Source: Chaetoderma sp. LZ-2023a
Taxonomy: Eukaryota; Mollusca; Caudofoveata; Chaetodermatida; Chaetodermatidae
Assembly: GCA_034401795.1 (NCBI GenBank)
Contig: CM067369.1
Coordinates: 91,874,579-91,938,578, forward strand
DNA: 64,000 nucleotides
Direction: 5' to 3'
Under the pieces are notes generated by a model. It did no database searches and was not told where the DNA came from. It worked only from the letters and a program-made list of their open reading frames with translations. Of this stretch, positions 44,608-54,822 are shown piece after piece. Position 1 is the stretch's first letter; each line of letters opens with the position of its first letter. The position numbers and the translations under genes were made by a program.

Positions 44608-44714
44608 GATGAATGTCGTGCCTACCAGTTTCAGAATCGTATCTTGTCCAAGGAAATTTTGGAACTGAATCAACTTAGAGAGGACGACTCGACACGCGTG
44701 AATTCCATGATCAT
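44608..44714 (+). CDS. TBC1D2-like Rab GAP, coiled-coil exon
   Basis: The acceptor is ATTCTTGTACAG and the donor ATCAT|GTAAGT. It starts in phase 0 and ends with two bases of an Ile codon. Sequence DECRAYQFQNRILSKEILEL resembles the region of TBC1D2 near the end of the coiled coil, where an aromatic residue and QN precede a Leu/Glu-rich helix. Phase shows that another exon must follow before 57883. Confidence 0.85.
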
Positions 44715-45651
44715 GTAAGTGTCAGATTTTATTCATATTCATTGCAAAGCTGTGCTCTTGATATGTCAATCATTAGGGGGAGGGTGAACAGAGTACTGTG
44801 TCTAATAGTATGTAAATGGTGATCGCGTCAGTAATGCAAACTGCTGATGTGTACATGGATGGATGGATGGACAGATTACGAAAATCATTACAGATAGATG
44901 AGTGCATATGCACAAGGATATTATAGTTGGTAGGTAAGCATGCCTTGTGCATGTATGCTTTGAGTGACACTATGTTATCATACAGGATATAGACAGACCC
45001 GCTAGAGGGTGCACCTGCATTATGAAGGCCACAAGGTGATGTCTCTTTTTGACCATGTGTCTCAACACTGAAAGACAAAACAAATACGCAAAGTCATTTA
45101 CACTTTTAAAACTACTATCCGCTTTATTAATTTTTAAGCTAATAGGACTGGTAGCTTCCAGTCTATGCAGACTACATGTAGTGCCAATATATTCATGAGG
45201 TCTGTATTATTGTCTTGAAACTGACATTGTGGTTTATGTGAGTTCAGTGTTCACGAGTTAACACCATCATGTGGTCCTTAAAGGCGGTTGTATCTCTTGT
45301 AAGGCTCCCTCTTTTCAGAGACCACCTGTCTTTAGGTACCAGATGTCGGTTTTCCCTAAGCCAGTTAATATATAAAACTTGTCTGTTCCACACACTCGCA
45401 GTTAATCTTCCTTATGGAATTTCTGCGTACCTGCTGTGACAGCGCTGGTGATTGACAAGTGGGTTTTATATATTAACACTCAAATTTGTTTAAGAAAATT
45501 TCAGATTTCTCAATGAAGCGGTCCATTTGCAGACCAAGAAAAGATTATTTTTGAAAATTTACCTCTGGAATGACTGGCTCCTTTAACATTTCTCAAGACC
45601 ACTGTAGCGCTTTTGGTCGACTTGAGGGTTAAAGGGTTAGCCAAAGCAAAC

Positions 45652-46005
45652 AATGGGCGAATCCAGTTTTAGCTATAACCCGCCCATCTATAGCTAGGTT
45701 CCACCCACGCTTTGCCTTTGTCAGAATCAATCGATCCCTGCACTCTGAATCTCAAATCCCAGAAAACTATACAGGTAAGCTGTTGATTAGTTTGAAACTA
45801 ATTTGACTGGGTGCTGTTGGCCACAACAGCACCCAGTCAAATTAATTTTATAGTATTCAACAGAATGTTTCTATTAAATAGTAGAGACATACAAGTCGTA
45901 CAACTTGACAGCCTATTAAGTGTTTATGACAGACTAAATTGCATCATTCATGACGTAATTGATTATGACCTTAGCCTACATGTGATGTAGTTGGTTACAA
46001 TAAGA
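45652..46005 (+). repeat. Hairpin MITE copy
   Basis: The left end is AATGGGCGAATCCAGTTTTA. The hairpin reads GACTGGGTGCTGTTGGCC and inverse. The right end is eroded after TACATGTGATGTAGTTGG. Confidence 0.75.
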
Positions 46006-46881
46006 CTATGTTGTGATAATATACTACTATGCTAGTCCATGATTATAATAATTACATTCCAAACTTTGAATGTACAGTAAATTTCAGAAATAATTTAATG
46101 GGAACACAAATACGGAAAGCTAGGGCTGTAATAAACATTTGTTGGTTTGGAAAATTTCAAACCATGGGAAGACAAACCATGGTTTGGTTCGCTTGCATGG
46201 GATTTGTGTGATTCATGAACCATACATAAGTTAATGGACACGCAATCTCTGAATGTCCTCTAAATGTGATTTACCCATATGACCTTGAATGGAACTTAGC
46301 TGGCTATAAATCTTATATTATTTGTTTTCTAGCATTTGTTGTCAGAACTTGTCATGTTTGTTTTTCTACTGTTTAGCCAGTAAAGCCACATGCCTTTGAA
46401 TGTTATAAGGAGTAAATTATCACATCTAGTTATTAGCATATAAAAAAGGTTTGTCATCCAGTTCATGTTTCGGACGCGCGTATCATGAACCGGTTTGGTT
46501 TGTGAAAATCTTCAAGAACCTCAGGCCTAGTCAAAGCAGGGCAAATCATGCTTTTGTATAATTTAAATAAAATAAACCTACCTGTGTCTGTTAAACAAAA
46601 ACTTGAATTGGAGCTCATGTCCAGCTTCATAGCTATATAATTAGATATATCAGTTTCTTCTAATCTGAAAACATGTGTGGTGTAATGTGAATCCACATGG
46701 TTGACAATCACGCGATGAAGTCATACAGTGAATTTTATGGCGTGTCAAAATCCATGACTTTGGCCGAAATTTAAACAATGATAGAGTTTATGAAAGTCTG
46801 TGAACCTTATTTATAAAATATAATAAAAAGTTTTTATTGAAATCTAATGTTTCCAAAACAAATACAGAAACAAGATAGTAC
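46006..46881. other. Intron, no gene recognised
   Basis: AT-rich intronic sequence with short open frames and no motif. Confidence 0.5.
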
Positions 46882-47217
46882 AATGGAGGAATCCGGTTTT
46901 AGCCATGCCCCACCCATCTATAACTAAGCTCCACCCACATGTGGTCATATTGGGTTCGATTGATCCCTGAACTTCATGACTATCAATTTCCAGACAACTA
47001 TACAGGTAAGATGTTGAATATTTTGAAACTAATTTAACTTGGTGCTGTTTATTAAATAATAAAGACATTCATACAACAAGGCTTTGTCCATCATCAATTA
47101 CGTGTTTGTTGCAAACCTATCTACGTCATTCATGAAGTCATTGATTATGATGTCATCCTACACGTCATGTGGTTGATTATGACATAACATGATGAATTTA
47201 TAAACTGGATAGGTCCG
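46882..47217 (+). repeat. Hairpin MITE copy
   Basis: It runs from AATGGAGGAATCCGGTTTTA to AAACTGGATAGGTCCGT. The right stem is deleted after GGTGCTG. A separate small palindrome lies at 47238-47335 (CTGTTGAATATTTTGAACAT and inverse). Confidence 0.75.
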
Positions 47218-47661
47218 TACTGAACACGATGTCAGAAATGTTCTGTTGAATATTTTGAACATAATTTGATTGGAAAGCAATGCTGTCTTAGGCTGCAATG
47301 TCTTCCAATACAATTATGTTCAAAATATTCAACTGTACGTTTTATTTTGTTTTGGAATTGGTCAAACCTACATTATTTCTGAGCTGTATTGTACAGGTGA
47401 ACTGGTTGACCAGTAATGGTGTAGGTGTACTGTCTCACTAAACGGTCAGACTGGTTCCCACTTAGTCTCCATTGTGGAGTCTGTAAAAGTTTAAATAGAT
47501 GCATCAATATTTCGTAAAATACACATCGATTCGATTGAAATGTTCTCAGTAAATAACAAAAACAGCTTTTGTTCAATATCTGACAGCCTGCCCCCAACAC
47601 CCAACTCAAAATGTGTCACCTAGATGTAATAACGCTAATTTATTTGCTCAGACGATTTGTA

Positions 47662-47824
47662 ATGCTAATTTGGATGCCAGATATTGTCAAACAAGGAGCA
47701 AATACCTGTACTTGCTTAATGAACTTAAAACACCTGTCCGAGGTATGTGTGCGCTTAACCTTTTAAAATCAAGCCGGCCAAAGACAGCTTCTGCAGTGGT
47801 CTTGAGAAATCTCCATTTGCAGAC
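47662..47824 (+). pseudogene. Perfect upstream duplicate of host exon 55470-55555 and its donor
   Basis: These 163 bp are identical to 55475-55637. They include 79 bp of coding sequence (ANLDARYCQTRSKYLYLLNE), the donor GAG|GTATGT and 82 bp of intron. The upstream acceptor differs: TTGCTCAG then 12 bases precede the shared part, giving phase 0, whereas the preceding host exon ends with two codon bases. Splicing it in would shift the frame. It is probably a pseudo-exon or an assembly duplication. Confidence 0.8.
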
Positions 47825-48006
47825 TACATAAGACTACATTTATCTCCCTTACACCATAATTTCAGTGAAAATGAGCAAAATATACTGGATTTTTCAAACT
47901 CCTTTGATAACCAATTTAGAGGATATCGGTCTGTTTAATAAAAAATAAGCATGTGCGAGTGTATTCATCAGGAAAGACTGTACGTGTACCATTTCACTTC
48001 AAGAGT

Positions 48007-48182
48007 ATACTTACCTCCCTAATACTTTTGATATTGCTAAATATTCGCTTTCACTCAATAAACACTCAGATTAAAACAGTTAGGCGCCCCTAGTGGGCAG
48101 GGAGTCAGAGCGTAGTCTGGCGGATGCCAGCCCCACCACCGCGCATGCGCAGACTAGCACTTCCTCTTTGCTAGATTATTGG
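48007..48182 (+). repeat. Left inverted terminal repeat of element C
   Basis: ATACTTACCTCCCTAATACT inward to GCTAGATTATTGG. Mirrored at 54823-54997 with a small difference at GCAAAG/GTCAG. Confidence 0.9.
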
Positions 48183-48277
48183 CAAAGAGATCACACATGT
48201 TTTTTTTGTTCAATAGCTTTTTCGCTCTCTTAAACTGTTTAAGTGGTGTTTGTTTGGAGTGTTAGTCACTTTTTTGG

Positions 48278-48328
48278 ATGGCGGATAGGAATACGTCGCC
48301 ACAGGAGGACGGAGGACCTTTAAATCAG
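48278..48328 (+). CDS. Element C Gag, predicted first exon (17 codons)
   Basis: ATG followed by 16 codons ending AAATCAG|GTGACT in phase 0. The acceptor CCCTGTTTCAG at 49080-49090 is strong, and exon 2 continues in phase 0 straight into the Cys cluster. The predicted 762-bp intron and micro-exon parallel element B. The next in-frame ATG of the main exon lies inside the Cys cluster. Confidence 0.65.
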
Positions 48329-49090
48329 GTGACTTCTAGTAAAATTAGCGAGTTTTCTTCCCGGTGTATTGTGTTTCCGGGACTCGCGTTTACCGTGATA
48401 AGCGCCTTAGTTAGTTGGTTTAGGTCAACTCGGTGCTACCTAGGACTAATTTCTCTTTCTGTTTCTGTCCACAGGTCTGTATGACACTAGGTTGTGACGT
48501 CACAGTACCAGAGAATTAGTATTCTCTCCACCATGGTTCCATTTCCTACTAACACTGTTAGGTTATCTAACCAAATGAAAAATTATGCCCAGTGAGTTGG
48601 AGGCCTGGTATAAAGGTCTTCTCACTTTGCCCTCTTGTTCCAATTCCTTCCCCATGAGGTGGAGAGAGTTAAGAGGCGTGCAGATGGTGGAGTTTCCGGT
48701 TCGTCACGTTGGATGGTTTGTCTATACAAAGTGTCAGGTATCTAGTTATTGATAATGTGGTGATGTTAATTATTGTAAACAATCAAAGGGAGATAATTAA
48801 CATTTTTGCCAGTAAAGAGTTATCTATATGTATCTGATGGTTGTGTAGTCAACTTATCCATTCAGCATACAATTCGTCTTTGCACTTGGATGTTTTGTTG
48901 GGATCGAATTTTTCCTGTCACGGGATTAATGACGTCATAATCAGCTGGCTATGTATTTATTAGCAATTCAAGCGCTAGGCTGGTTTTTGATGTATATTGA
49001 TCTTTATGATCGTTTTCCTTCTCCTTGAGTTGGATTGAGTTTCTAAGCTTAACTAGTTGCTCATACTCCTTGTCCTTTGCCCTGTTTCAG

Positions 49091-51151
49091 GGACCGGGTT
49101 GCGCGTCCTGTGGACGTTTTATGCATGTGAAGTTCTGGCCGCATCTGTGTTTTCGATGTAGCCCTTGTGGTCCATTGATTAATTGTGACATATGTAAGCA
49201 CTGGGGGGGCGAATTAATGTCCGAATTCTTGTGCTGCTTACAGGCGACGGACAAGGTGGTAGTGGAGGAGAAGAAGATGAAGCGGAAACGAGAGGTTGTA
49301 AGTGAGAAGGGTAAGGGGAAGGTCTCGTCCGCGGTGGATATGGAGACCTTTCGGACCGAGATGTTGGGAGAGATGAGGAGGACAATAAAAGATTTGGTTC
49401 CAGGGTTGCTTCGTGGCATGCTTCCTGGACCAGATCCTTTATTGTCCTCTTCATCGGCTTCGGAGCAGGTAATCCCCGCCTCTGGATCGATTTTCCTTAG
49501 TCCGCTTCCGTTGTCCGACGATTCAGAGGTGGCCCCATTAGAGGGGGCGTTCCACGGCCCTGGCAGCAGGCTTATTGCCGCGCCGATAGGGGACCGTGGA
49601 CGGTTGTCGCTGGAACCCGCTGGCTGCTTATCAGTCCAGGGGTATCCGCACGCCGCGGTGGCCAGTACCTCCTATGGCACCGTTCCTGGTCAGCCCGGGT
49701 TAGCTCTCTTTGCTGACCCGGGGTCTAATCTTTCTGACCAGGGTGATGAGGATTACCTGCTGGGGCCGCCGTCTGACGACGCGGACATGGATGAAGACGT
49801 TTGTGCACCCCTCGCGGGGAATGCAGGCGCTTTTTTCCACGGTATTACTCACCCTGGAGTAAGGTCCGCGGTTCAGGTGGTGGCCCAGGGCGCTGCTGAT
49901 GGCCAGCGGTACCGCATACCTCGGCTTGCCGAGAGTGTAGCTGGTGCTGGCCGGGCCCGTGGTAGGGCTATATATACCCCGCGCTCTACCGCGGTGCCTG
50001 CTCCTGGTCAAACCAGTGATATTCTCATGCCGGTGCTGTCAGGCCCGCATGTTTGCCCTGGCTTGCCAGGTGTATCAGCGTACCCGCCGTCAAGTACTGC
50101 TTGCGCTCAGGAGGAAGACGAAGGACCCCGTCTTGTAGAGCGCTCGCAGTTAGCCACGGAGGAGGATTGGTATGACGCTTGCCAGTGGTTGGTGAGCGTT
50201 AGGCCTGATCTGCCCGTGGAGCAGTCGGCTAGCCACCGTGTTCACACGCCGTGGTTAGCTGGGAAACCAACTGCTAACGCTATGCCTTCTCTGCCGCTGG
50301 CGGAGCATGTCGTTGACATGTTCAAGGCGGCGGAGGCGTCCATTAACACGAGTGGACGTCTCGCGAAGGCCCCTCGCGAGGTGGCCAAGCGTTGTCGCAT
50401 CGTGCCCCTGGACTACCAGCGGTACGGTGTGGTACCCAAGCCCAGCGTGGATGACCGCGCGGCTTTGGGTGAGGATACGCGGCCAGGATCCCGTTCTGAC
50501 GCGGGGGTCTTGTGCGCGAACGCGTTGCGTTCGGCGAATACCGCGTTGCGTGATGCGGAGGAGAGTGGGAGGGCTTCGATTGCCGCTCTGTCCCACGTCT
50601 CCCAGCTGTTACAGGGGGTAGTAACGGCATCCGCATCGCGCCAGCCAGGCCCGCTCGCGGTCCAGCGAACCATCCAGGATGGTATTAACCTGGCGCTGGA
50701 CTGTATGACGCGGGCGGTGACCAGGAGTGTCAGGGCAAGACGCACATTTGCCCTGGACAATCTGTGCCCGTCTCAGGACCTGTATAATAGGCTACTCCGT
50801 ACGCCTATGACGGGTCCTGGTCTTTTTGGAGGTGAGGGATGTCGCCACCTCCAGGAGACGGTCACCCTGGTGAATAACCAGAGGGCGCTGCGCGAACAGT
50901 TTGAGGTACTGCGTCGTGCTAACGTTCGCGCCGCGGCCCCTGCGTATCGTCCCCTGCAGGCTCGAGGTGGTGCTGGCCAAGTCAGAGGCCAGCCGCCGTC
51001 GCAGCGCCGGCCTCGGCCGCGTGCGATTCGGCCAGCAGTGAGGGGGGCGCAGGCTCCTCAGCCGCCGTCAGCCAGGCAGCCGCCCGTGCACCGAGGTGCG
51101 CGCGGGGCGGGGCGGGTCGCGCGAGGATCTGGGCGTGGTTATCGTTCCTGA
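49091..51151 (+). CDS. gag: Element C Gag (main exon)
   Basis: The structural protein, about 686 residues from this exon. The N-terminal Cys/His cluster is CASCGRFM, then HLCFRCSPCG, then CDICKHWG, aligned with B. A basic helix follows (KKMKRKREVVSEKGKGK), then a Gly/Pro/acidic middle region, the conserved TGPGLFGGEGCR, and an Arg/Gly/Pro-rich tail ending RGAGRVARGSGRGYRS that would bind nucleic acid. G+C is high. It overlaps Pol by 56 nt, Pol in the +1 frame as in B. Confidence 0.85.
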   Translation, partial: GPGCASCGRFMHVKFWPHLCFRCSPCGPLINCDICKHWGGELMSEFLCCLQATDKVVVEEKKMKRKREVVSEKGKGKVSSAVDMETFRTEMLGEMRRTIKDLVPGLLRGMLPGPDPLLSSSSASEQVIPASGSIFLSPLPLSDDSEVAPLEGAFHGPGSRLIAAPIGDRGRLSLEPAGCLSVQGYPHAAVASTSYGTVPGQPGLALFADPGSNLSDQGDEDYLLGPPSDDADMDEDVCAPLAGNAGAFFHGITHPGVRSAVQVVAQGAADGQRYRIPRLAESVAGAGRARGRAIYTPRSTAVPAPGQTSDILMPVLSGPHVCPGLPGVSAYPPSSTACAQEEDEGPRLVERSQLATEEDWYDACQWLVSVRPDLPVEQSASHRVHTPWLAGKPTANAMPSLPLAEHVVDMFKAAEASINTSGRLAKAPREVAKRCRIVPLDYQRYGVVPKPSVDDRAALGEDTRPGSRSDAGVLCANALRSANTALRDAEESGRASIAALSHVSQLLQGVVTASASRQPGPLAVQRTIQDGINLALDCMTRAVTRSVRARRTFALDNLCPSQDLYNRLLRTPMTGPGLFGGEGCRHLQETVTLVNNQRALREQFEVLRRANVRAAAPAYRPLQARGGAGQVRGQPPSQRRPRPRAIRPAVRGAQAPQPPSARQPPVHRGARGAGRVARGSGRGYRS

Positions 51152-53282
51152 CAGGGCGCTTACCGCGGTAAGGACCACGCCGGTGTGTATGGCGACGGAG
51201 ACAGTGCCGCTCTTGCATGCCTTGTGTCCACCGCGGTCCCTAGGTGGACCGGTGGGAGGCCGGCTAGCCGACCACATGCAAGAGTGGGAACGGTTAACTC
51301 AGGACCGTTTAGTCTTGCGATGGCTTTCCGTGGGGTATCATCCAGAGTGGATGACAGGCCCGCCGTCGCGACTGTCTCTGGTGCCAATCTGGACTCCCGT
51401 TCCGAGAGATCCAGATCAAAGGTTGTGTATCGAGGAGGAGATAAATTCCCTCGTACAAAAAGGAGCTATTCAGCCGGCACAAAGGTGTCCGGGCTTCTAT
51501 TCAACCCTGTTCTTGGTAACAAAACGCACCGGTGGGTGGAGACCGATTCTCAACCTCAAGCCATTGAACAAGTTCATCGAGACGCCCAGTTTCAAGATGG
51601 AAACGGTGCGCTCGGTGTTGGCGGGGTTGGAGAGGGGGATGTGGACGGCGTCGATAGATTTGAAGGACGCTTATTTCCACATCCCCATCCACAGGAGTTT
51701 CTGTCGCTTCCTGAGATTTGCATTCCAGGGCAGACAGTGGGAATTCAGGGTGTTGCCCTTCGGAATTTCCACGGCTCCTCGGGTTTTCACCCGTGTGGTT
51801 CTTGCGATCACAGCATACCTCCGCAGGAGAAGCATAGCAGTCCACACGTACATAGACGACTGGCTGTTGAAAGCGCACACCCGGGAAAGTTTGTCCGCCA
51901 ATCTGGAGATTGTTTTGAAAATTCTCACAGACTTGGGCTGGATGATCAATTTCCCAAAATCAGAGCTGACTCCATCCCAGAAGTTTGTTTACCTGGGGAT
52001 GTTCTTCGATCTGGAGACAGGATATGTTTATCCTACTCAGGAGAGGGTTCAAATACTCATCTCGTTGATTCAGTCAGTGTGCGACAGTCGTCATGTCCTG
52101 GCACGGGTTTACTTGAGAATGCTGGGGTTGATGGTTTCGTTGGAACCAGTCATTCCTCAGGCCGCCTTACGCAGGCGGCCGATCCAGTTGTTTCTCATGA
52201 CACAATGGACCCAGAGTACAGGTTCGCTGGACTCGAATGTGTCAGTGTTGGCGCCTCTGATTCACCACCTGCAATGGTGGTTGAATACAGAGAATCTCTT
52301 ACCGGGGGTTTTCCTAACCCCTCCCCACCCTCAGGTGACTGTGTATACAGATGCATCGATGGAGGGCTGGGGAGCTTGCCTGGAAGAATCCACGATATCA
52401 GGGCTTTGGAATCTGGAACAGTCACAGGAACATATAAATCTACTGGAGCTAAGAGCAGTAGTCCTGGGCCTGGAACATTTCTTACAGAAAGTTCAGGGCA
52501 AGATTGTTCTTATTCGTTCAGACAACTCAACAGTTGTGACTTACATAAACCGCCAGGGCGGAACGAAGTCGCCCAGTCTCTGTATGATGACATGGAAACT
52601 GCTATGTTGGTGTCTGGATCACCAGATTACCTTGAAAGCAGTTCATATTCCGGGAAGGTTAAACCTGCTTGCAGACTCATTGAGCCGAAGGATGAGTGTT
52701 TTACCCACGGAATGGCAACTAAATCAATGTGTGGCGGATCGTCTGTTCGACCATTGGGGGAAACCCAACATCGATTTGTTCGCAACGAAGAAGAATGCGA
52801 AGATGACGACGTACGTCTCTCCGATTCCGGATCCAAGCGCTTTCGCAACAGATGCGTTAGCTATCAGCTGGGGGAGAATGTATGCATACGCATTCCCTCC
52901 AGCAATCCTGATTCCAAAAATTCTTCAGAAAATCAGACAAGAGGAATGCCGAGTGCTTCTGATCGCCCCGGATTGGCCAAGCCGATCATGGTATACGGAT
53001 CTGCTGGACCTTCTGGTCTGCAATCCGGTTCCTCTGCCTCTGATGGACGATATTATCTTCCAGGGCAAGGCCCTTCACAACAATCCGTCAATGTTCAGAT
53101 TGACTGCGTGGATGTTGTCAAGGAATCTAGAATTAAGGAGGGCTTTTCTGAGCAAGCAGCCATGTTTATGGCCAAAGCCAGGAGGGGGTCAACCTCCAGA
53201 GCATATAATTATAAAATCAACAGATTTGCAGAATGGTGCTCAAAAAGATGTATTGATCCAATGGATTCATCTATTCAAGTAG
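51096..53282 (+). CDS. pol: Element C Pol: reverse transcriptase, RNase H, MT-like
   Basis: Same layout as in B: RT with LVTKRTGGWRPILNLKPLNK, SIDLKDAYFHIPI, VLPFGISTAPRVF and YIDD at residues 252-255; RNase H from TDASMEGWGA (Asp419) through RSDNSTVVTYINRQGG to HIPGRLNLLADSLSRR; MT-like from IDLFATKKNAKM to APDWPSRSW, with AFPP in place of the methyltransferase DPPY. No stop interrupts it. The end overlaps the YR domain by about 190 nt. Confidence 0.9.
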   Translation: MRAGRGGSREDLGVVIVPDRALTAVRTTPVCMATETVPLLHALCPPRSLGGPVGGRLADHMQEWERLTQDRLVLRWLSVGYHPEWMTGPPSRLSLVPIWTPVPRDPDQRLCIEEEINSLVQKGAIQPAQRCPGFYSTLFLVTKRTGGWRPILNLKPLNKFIETPSFKMETVRSVLAGLERGMWTASIDLKDAYFHIPIHRSFCRFLRFAFQGRQWEFRVLPFGISTAPRVFTRVVLAITAYLRRRSIAVHTYIDDWLLKAHTRESLSANLEIVLKILTDLGWMINFPKSELTPSQKFVYLGMFFDLETGYVYPTQERVQILISLIQSVCDSRHVLARVYLRMLGLMVSLEPVIPQAALRRRPIQLFLMTQWTQSTGSLDSNVSVLAPLIHHLQWWLNTENLLPGVFLTPPHPQVTVYTDASMEGWGACLEESTISGLWNLEQSQEHINLLELRAVVLGLEHFLQKVQGKIVLIRSDNSTVVTYINRQGGTKSPSLCMMTWKLLCWCLDHQITLKAVHIPGRLNLLADSLSRRMSVLPTEWQLNQCVADRLFDHWGKPNIDLFATKKNAKMTTYVSPIPDPSAFATDALAISWGRMYAYAFPPAILIPKILQKIRQEECRVLLIAPDWPSRSWYTDLLDLLVCNPVPLPLMDDIIFQGKALHNNPSMFRLTAWMLSRNLELRRAFLSKQPCLWPKPGGGQPPEHIIIKSTDLQNGAQKDVLIQWIHLFK

Positions 53283-54121
53283 TAGCTGATTTCCTCTGTC
53301 ACCTCTATGATGCCTATAGCCTCAAGCCTAACTCTATTGCTGGTTATAAGTCAGCATTAATGTCTGTTATTCCTTGCTTGGCTAAGAGGGGAAGTGATGA
53401 AGTAAATACATTGAATGTATTAATTAAAGGCATGGGCAATCTAAGACCAAGGAATCCTCCTGTGATTCCGTCTTGGAGTTTATCGCTAGTGCTTCAAGTA
53501 CTAGGTGATAAGCCTTTTGAACCACTTAGTTCCATTTCTATGAAACTATTAACACTGAAGACTGTGTTTTTAATTGCTGCGGCCTCGGCTAGGCGTAGGA
53601 GTGAGATTCATGCCTTATCAGCCGAGGATGACCGTTTTGTGGTTTCAGGGGAAGGCCTTAAGCTGCTACCTAGGATTAATTTCTTGGCTAAAAATCAGTC
53701 GTTGAAATATCCAGGTCAACCTATTATTTTGCCTGCTTTAACTAGATATGATCCTAATTCTAAAGCATGGTGTCCCGTCCGGGCGCTGCGCCGGTACAAA
53801 CATCGTACGGCGGCATGGCGCACCGACCAGTCAGCGTTATGGTTGTCATATATTGAACCCCATGGGAGGGCTTCTAAGGACACCATTTCCAGGTGGATTG
53901 TGGAATGCATTCAGTTTTGCCATAAATCCGCCACTGGGAAGCAGGTTGACGTGGCCAAGGCTCACAGTGTCCGCGGCGTAGTGACATCCACGGCCCTATT
54001 TAATGGGGTCCCTGTGGATGATATTATGTCGGTGGCTCAGTGGCACTGTGAGTCAAGTTTTACAGACCATTATCTCCGTGACACCTCTAATCCTCTCGCC
54101 TTGTCGGTTTTGAAAAAATAA
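51185..54121 (+). CDS. Element C tyrosine recombinase in a long overlapping frame
   Basis: The YR domain begins near 53085 with NVQIDCVDVVKES and runs to the stop. Catalytic residues are intact: Arg803-805 (SARRRSEIHAL), His927 of AHSVRG, His954 of WH and Tyr963 of HYLRD. The frame is open from 51185, 978 codons in all against 979 in B, so about 630 codons overlap Pol. The overlapping part shares scattered residues with B and A (for example RRLA, RQLNS, PPGR), as expected from shared DNA and not in itself proof of translation. Confidence 0.85.
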   Translation: MYGDGDSAALACLVSTAVPRWTGGRPASRPHARVGTVNSGPFSLAMAFRGVSSRVDDRPAVATVSGANLDSRSERSRSKVVYRGGDKFPRTKRSYSAGTKVSGLLFNPVLGNKTHRWVETDSQPQAIEQVHRDAQFQDGNGALGVGGVGEGDVDGVDRFEGRLFPHPHPQEFLSLPEICIPGQTVGIQGVALRNFHGSSGFHPCGSCDHSIPPQEKHSSPHVHRRLAVESAHPGKFVRQSGDCFENSHRLGLDDQFPKIRADSIPEVCLPGDVLRSGDRICLSYSGEGSNTHLVDSVSVRQSSCPGTGLLENAGVDGFVGTSHSSGRLTQAADPVVSHDTMDPEYRFAGLECVSVGASDSPPAMVVEYRESLTGGFPNPSPPSGDCVYRCIDGGLGSLPGRIHDIRALESGTVTGTYKSTGAKSSSPGPGTFLTESSGQDCSYSFRQLNSCDLHKPPGRNEVAQSLYDDMETAMLVSGSPDYLESSSYSGKVKPACRLIEPKDECFTHGMATKSMCGGSSVRPLGETQHRFVRNEEECEDDDVRLSDSGSKRFRNRCVSYQLGENVCIRIPSSNPDSKNSSENQTRGMPSASDRPGLAKPIMVYGSAGPSGLQSGSSASDGRYYLPGQGPSQQSVNVQIDCVDVVKESRIKEGFSEQAAMFMAKARRGSTSRAYNYKINRFAEWCSKRCIDPMDSSIQVVADFLCHLYDAYSLKPNSIAGYKSALMSVIPCLAKRGSDEVNTLNVLIKGMGNLRPRNPPVIPSWSLSLVLQVLGDKPFEPLSSISMKLLTLKTVFLIAAASARRRSEIHALSAEDDRFVVSGEGLKLLPRINFLAKNQSLKYPGQPIILPALTRYDPNSKAWCPVRALRRYKHRTAAWRTDQSALWLSYIEPHGRASKDTISRWIVECIQFCHKSATGKQVDVAKAHSVRGVVTSTALFNGVPVDDIMSVAQWHCESSFTDHYLRDTSNPLALSVLKK

Positions 54122-54123
54122 AT

Positions 54124-54650
54124 CGGTTTATATTTTTTGAGGTGATTTCCTCATTACTTATATATATCACAATTAATTTATGGAAACACCCACTTTTTTG
54201 GGCCTGCATCAGTCTTTACCGATGGGAAGATGATGTCAGCAGCCATTTTCAACAAGGTCAGTCTTGTTCATGTGTTGTCCGTTGTTGATTGTATTGTCAC
54301 GATTACCCGTTATTAATATGGTGATGGTTTGTGTATTTGTGTGGTTCATTGTTGAGAGTTACGAAAATGGAGCTTTTTCGTCTCTGTCCTGTAGTACATG
54401 GCACTTGTACGTAGAGAGCGTATAGGACATTGAGGTCAGTCGACTCTTCCTCCCAGGAAGGAGGGGGGGGGAGCGCATATGACATTCGGTCATCTCTCAT
54501 ACATCGGTCGTGTTATCCGATGGTTAGTCAAATCCTGACTGTTTTTTCTTACAGTTTCAGAAGTTTAAGTGCCTTAAACGCAGAAAAGCGTATTGGGATG
54601 AGCTGGTCTTTTGACCTCGCCTCCCTCCCGCCAGATTCACTTTCGAATTC
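54124..54650 (+). other. Element C 3' non-coding region
   Basis: No gene. Contains a G-run (GGAGGGGGGGGAGCG, about 54460-54475) similar in position to the G-run of element B at 30670. The function of this shared G-run is unknown. Confidence 0.55.
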
Positions 54651-54651
54651 T

Positions 54652-54751
54652 GGCAATATCAAAAGTATTAGGGAGGTAAGTATACTCTTGAAGTGAAATA
54701 AACGAAATCTAGGATTTCTTTTTTCACGAGAGAGTTGATACTTACCTCCCT
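54652..54751. repeat. Internal complementary region of element C
   Basis: The left half (ATTAGGGAGGTAAGTATACT to AAGTGAAAT) is the inverse of the 5' end at 47991-48033. The right half (TAAACGAAATCTAGGATTTC to ATACTTACCTCCCT) is the inverse of the 3' end. They meet at a shared T. Confidence 0.9.
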
Positions 54752-54822
54752 AGATACGGACCCGGCCTCTCCACCCCACAGAGGCTCGGTCTTCAGGCTC
54801 TTAATAGTTGCATGTGTGTCAG

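Noticed and set aside
47613-47831. The upstream exon copy as a normal alternative exon
   Set aside because: Its acceptor gives phase 0 after an exon ending with two codon bases, so inclusion would shift the frame.
50255-50760. Long antisense frames inside element C Gag (for example 50255-50596 and 50413-50760 on the - strand)
   Set aside because: The region is GC-rich, which removes stops in all frames. No motif or start context, and no counterpart in B.
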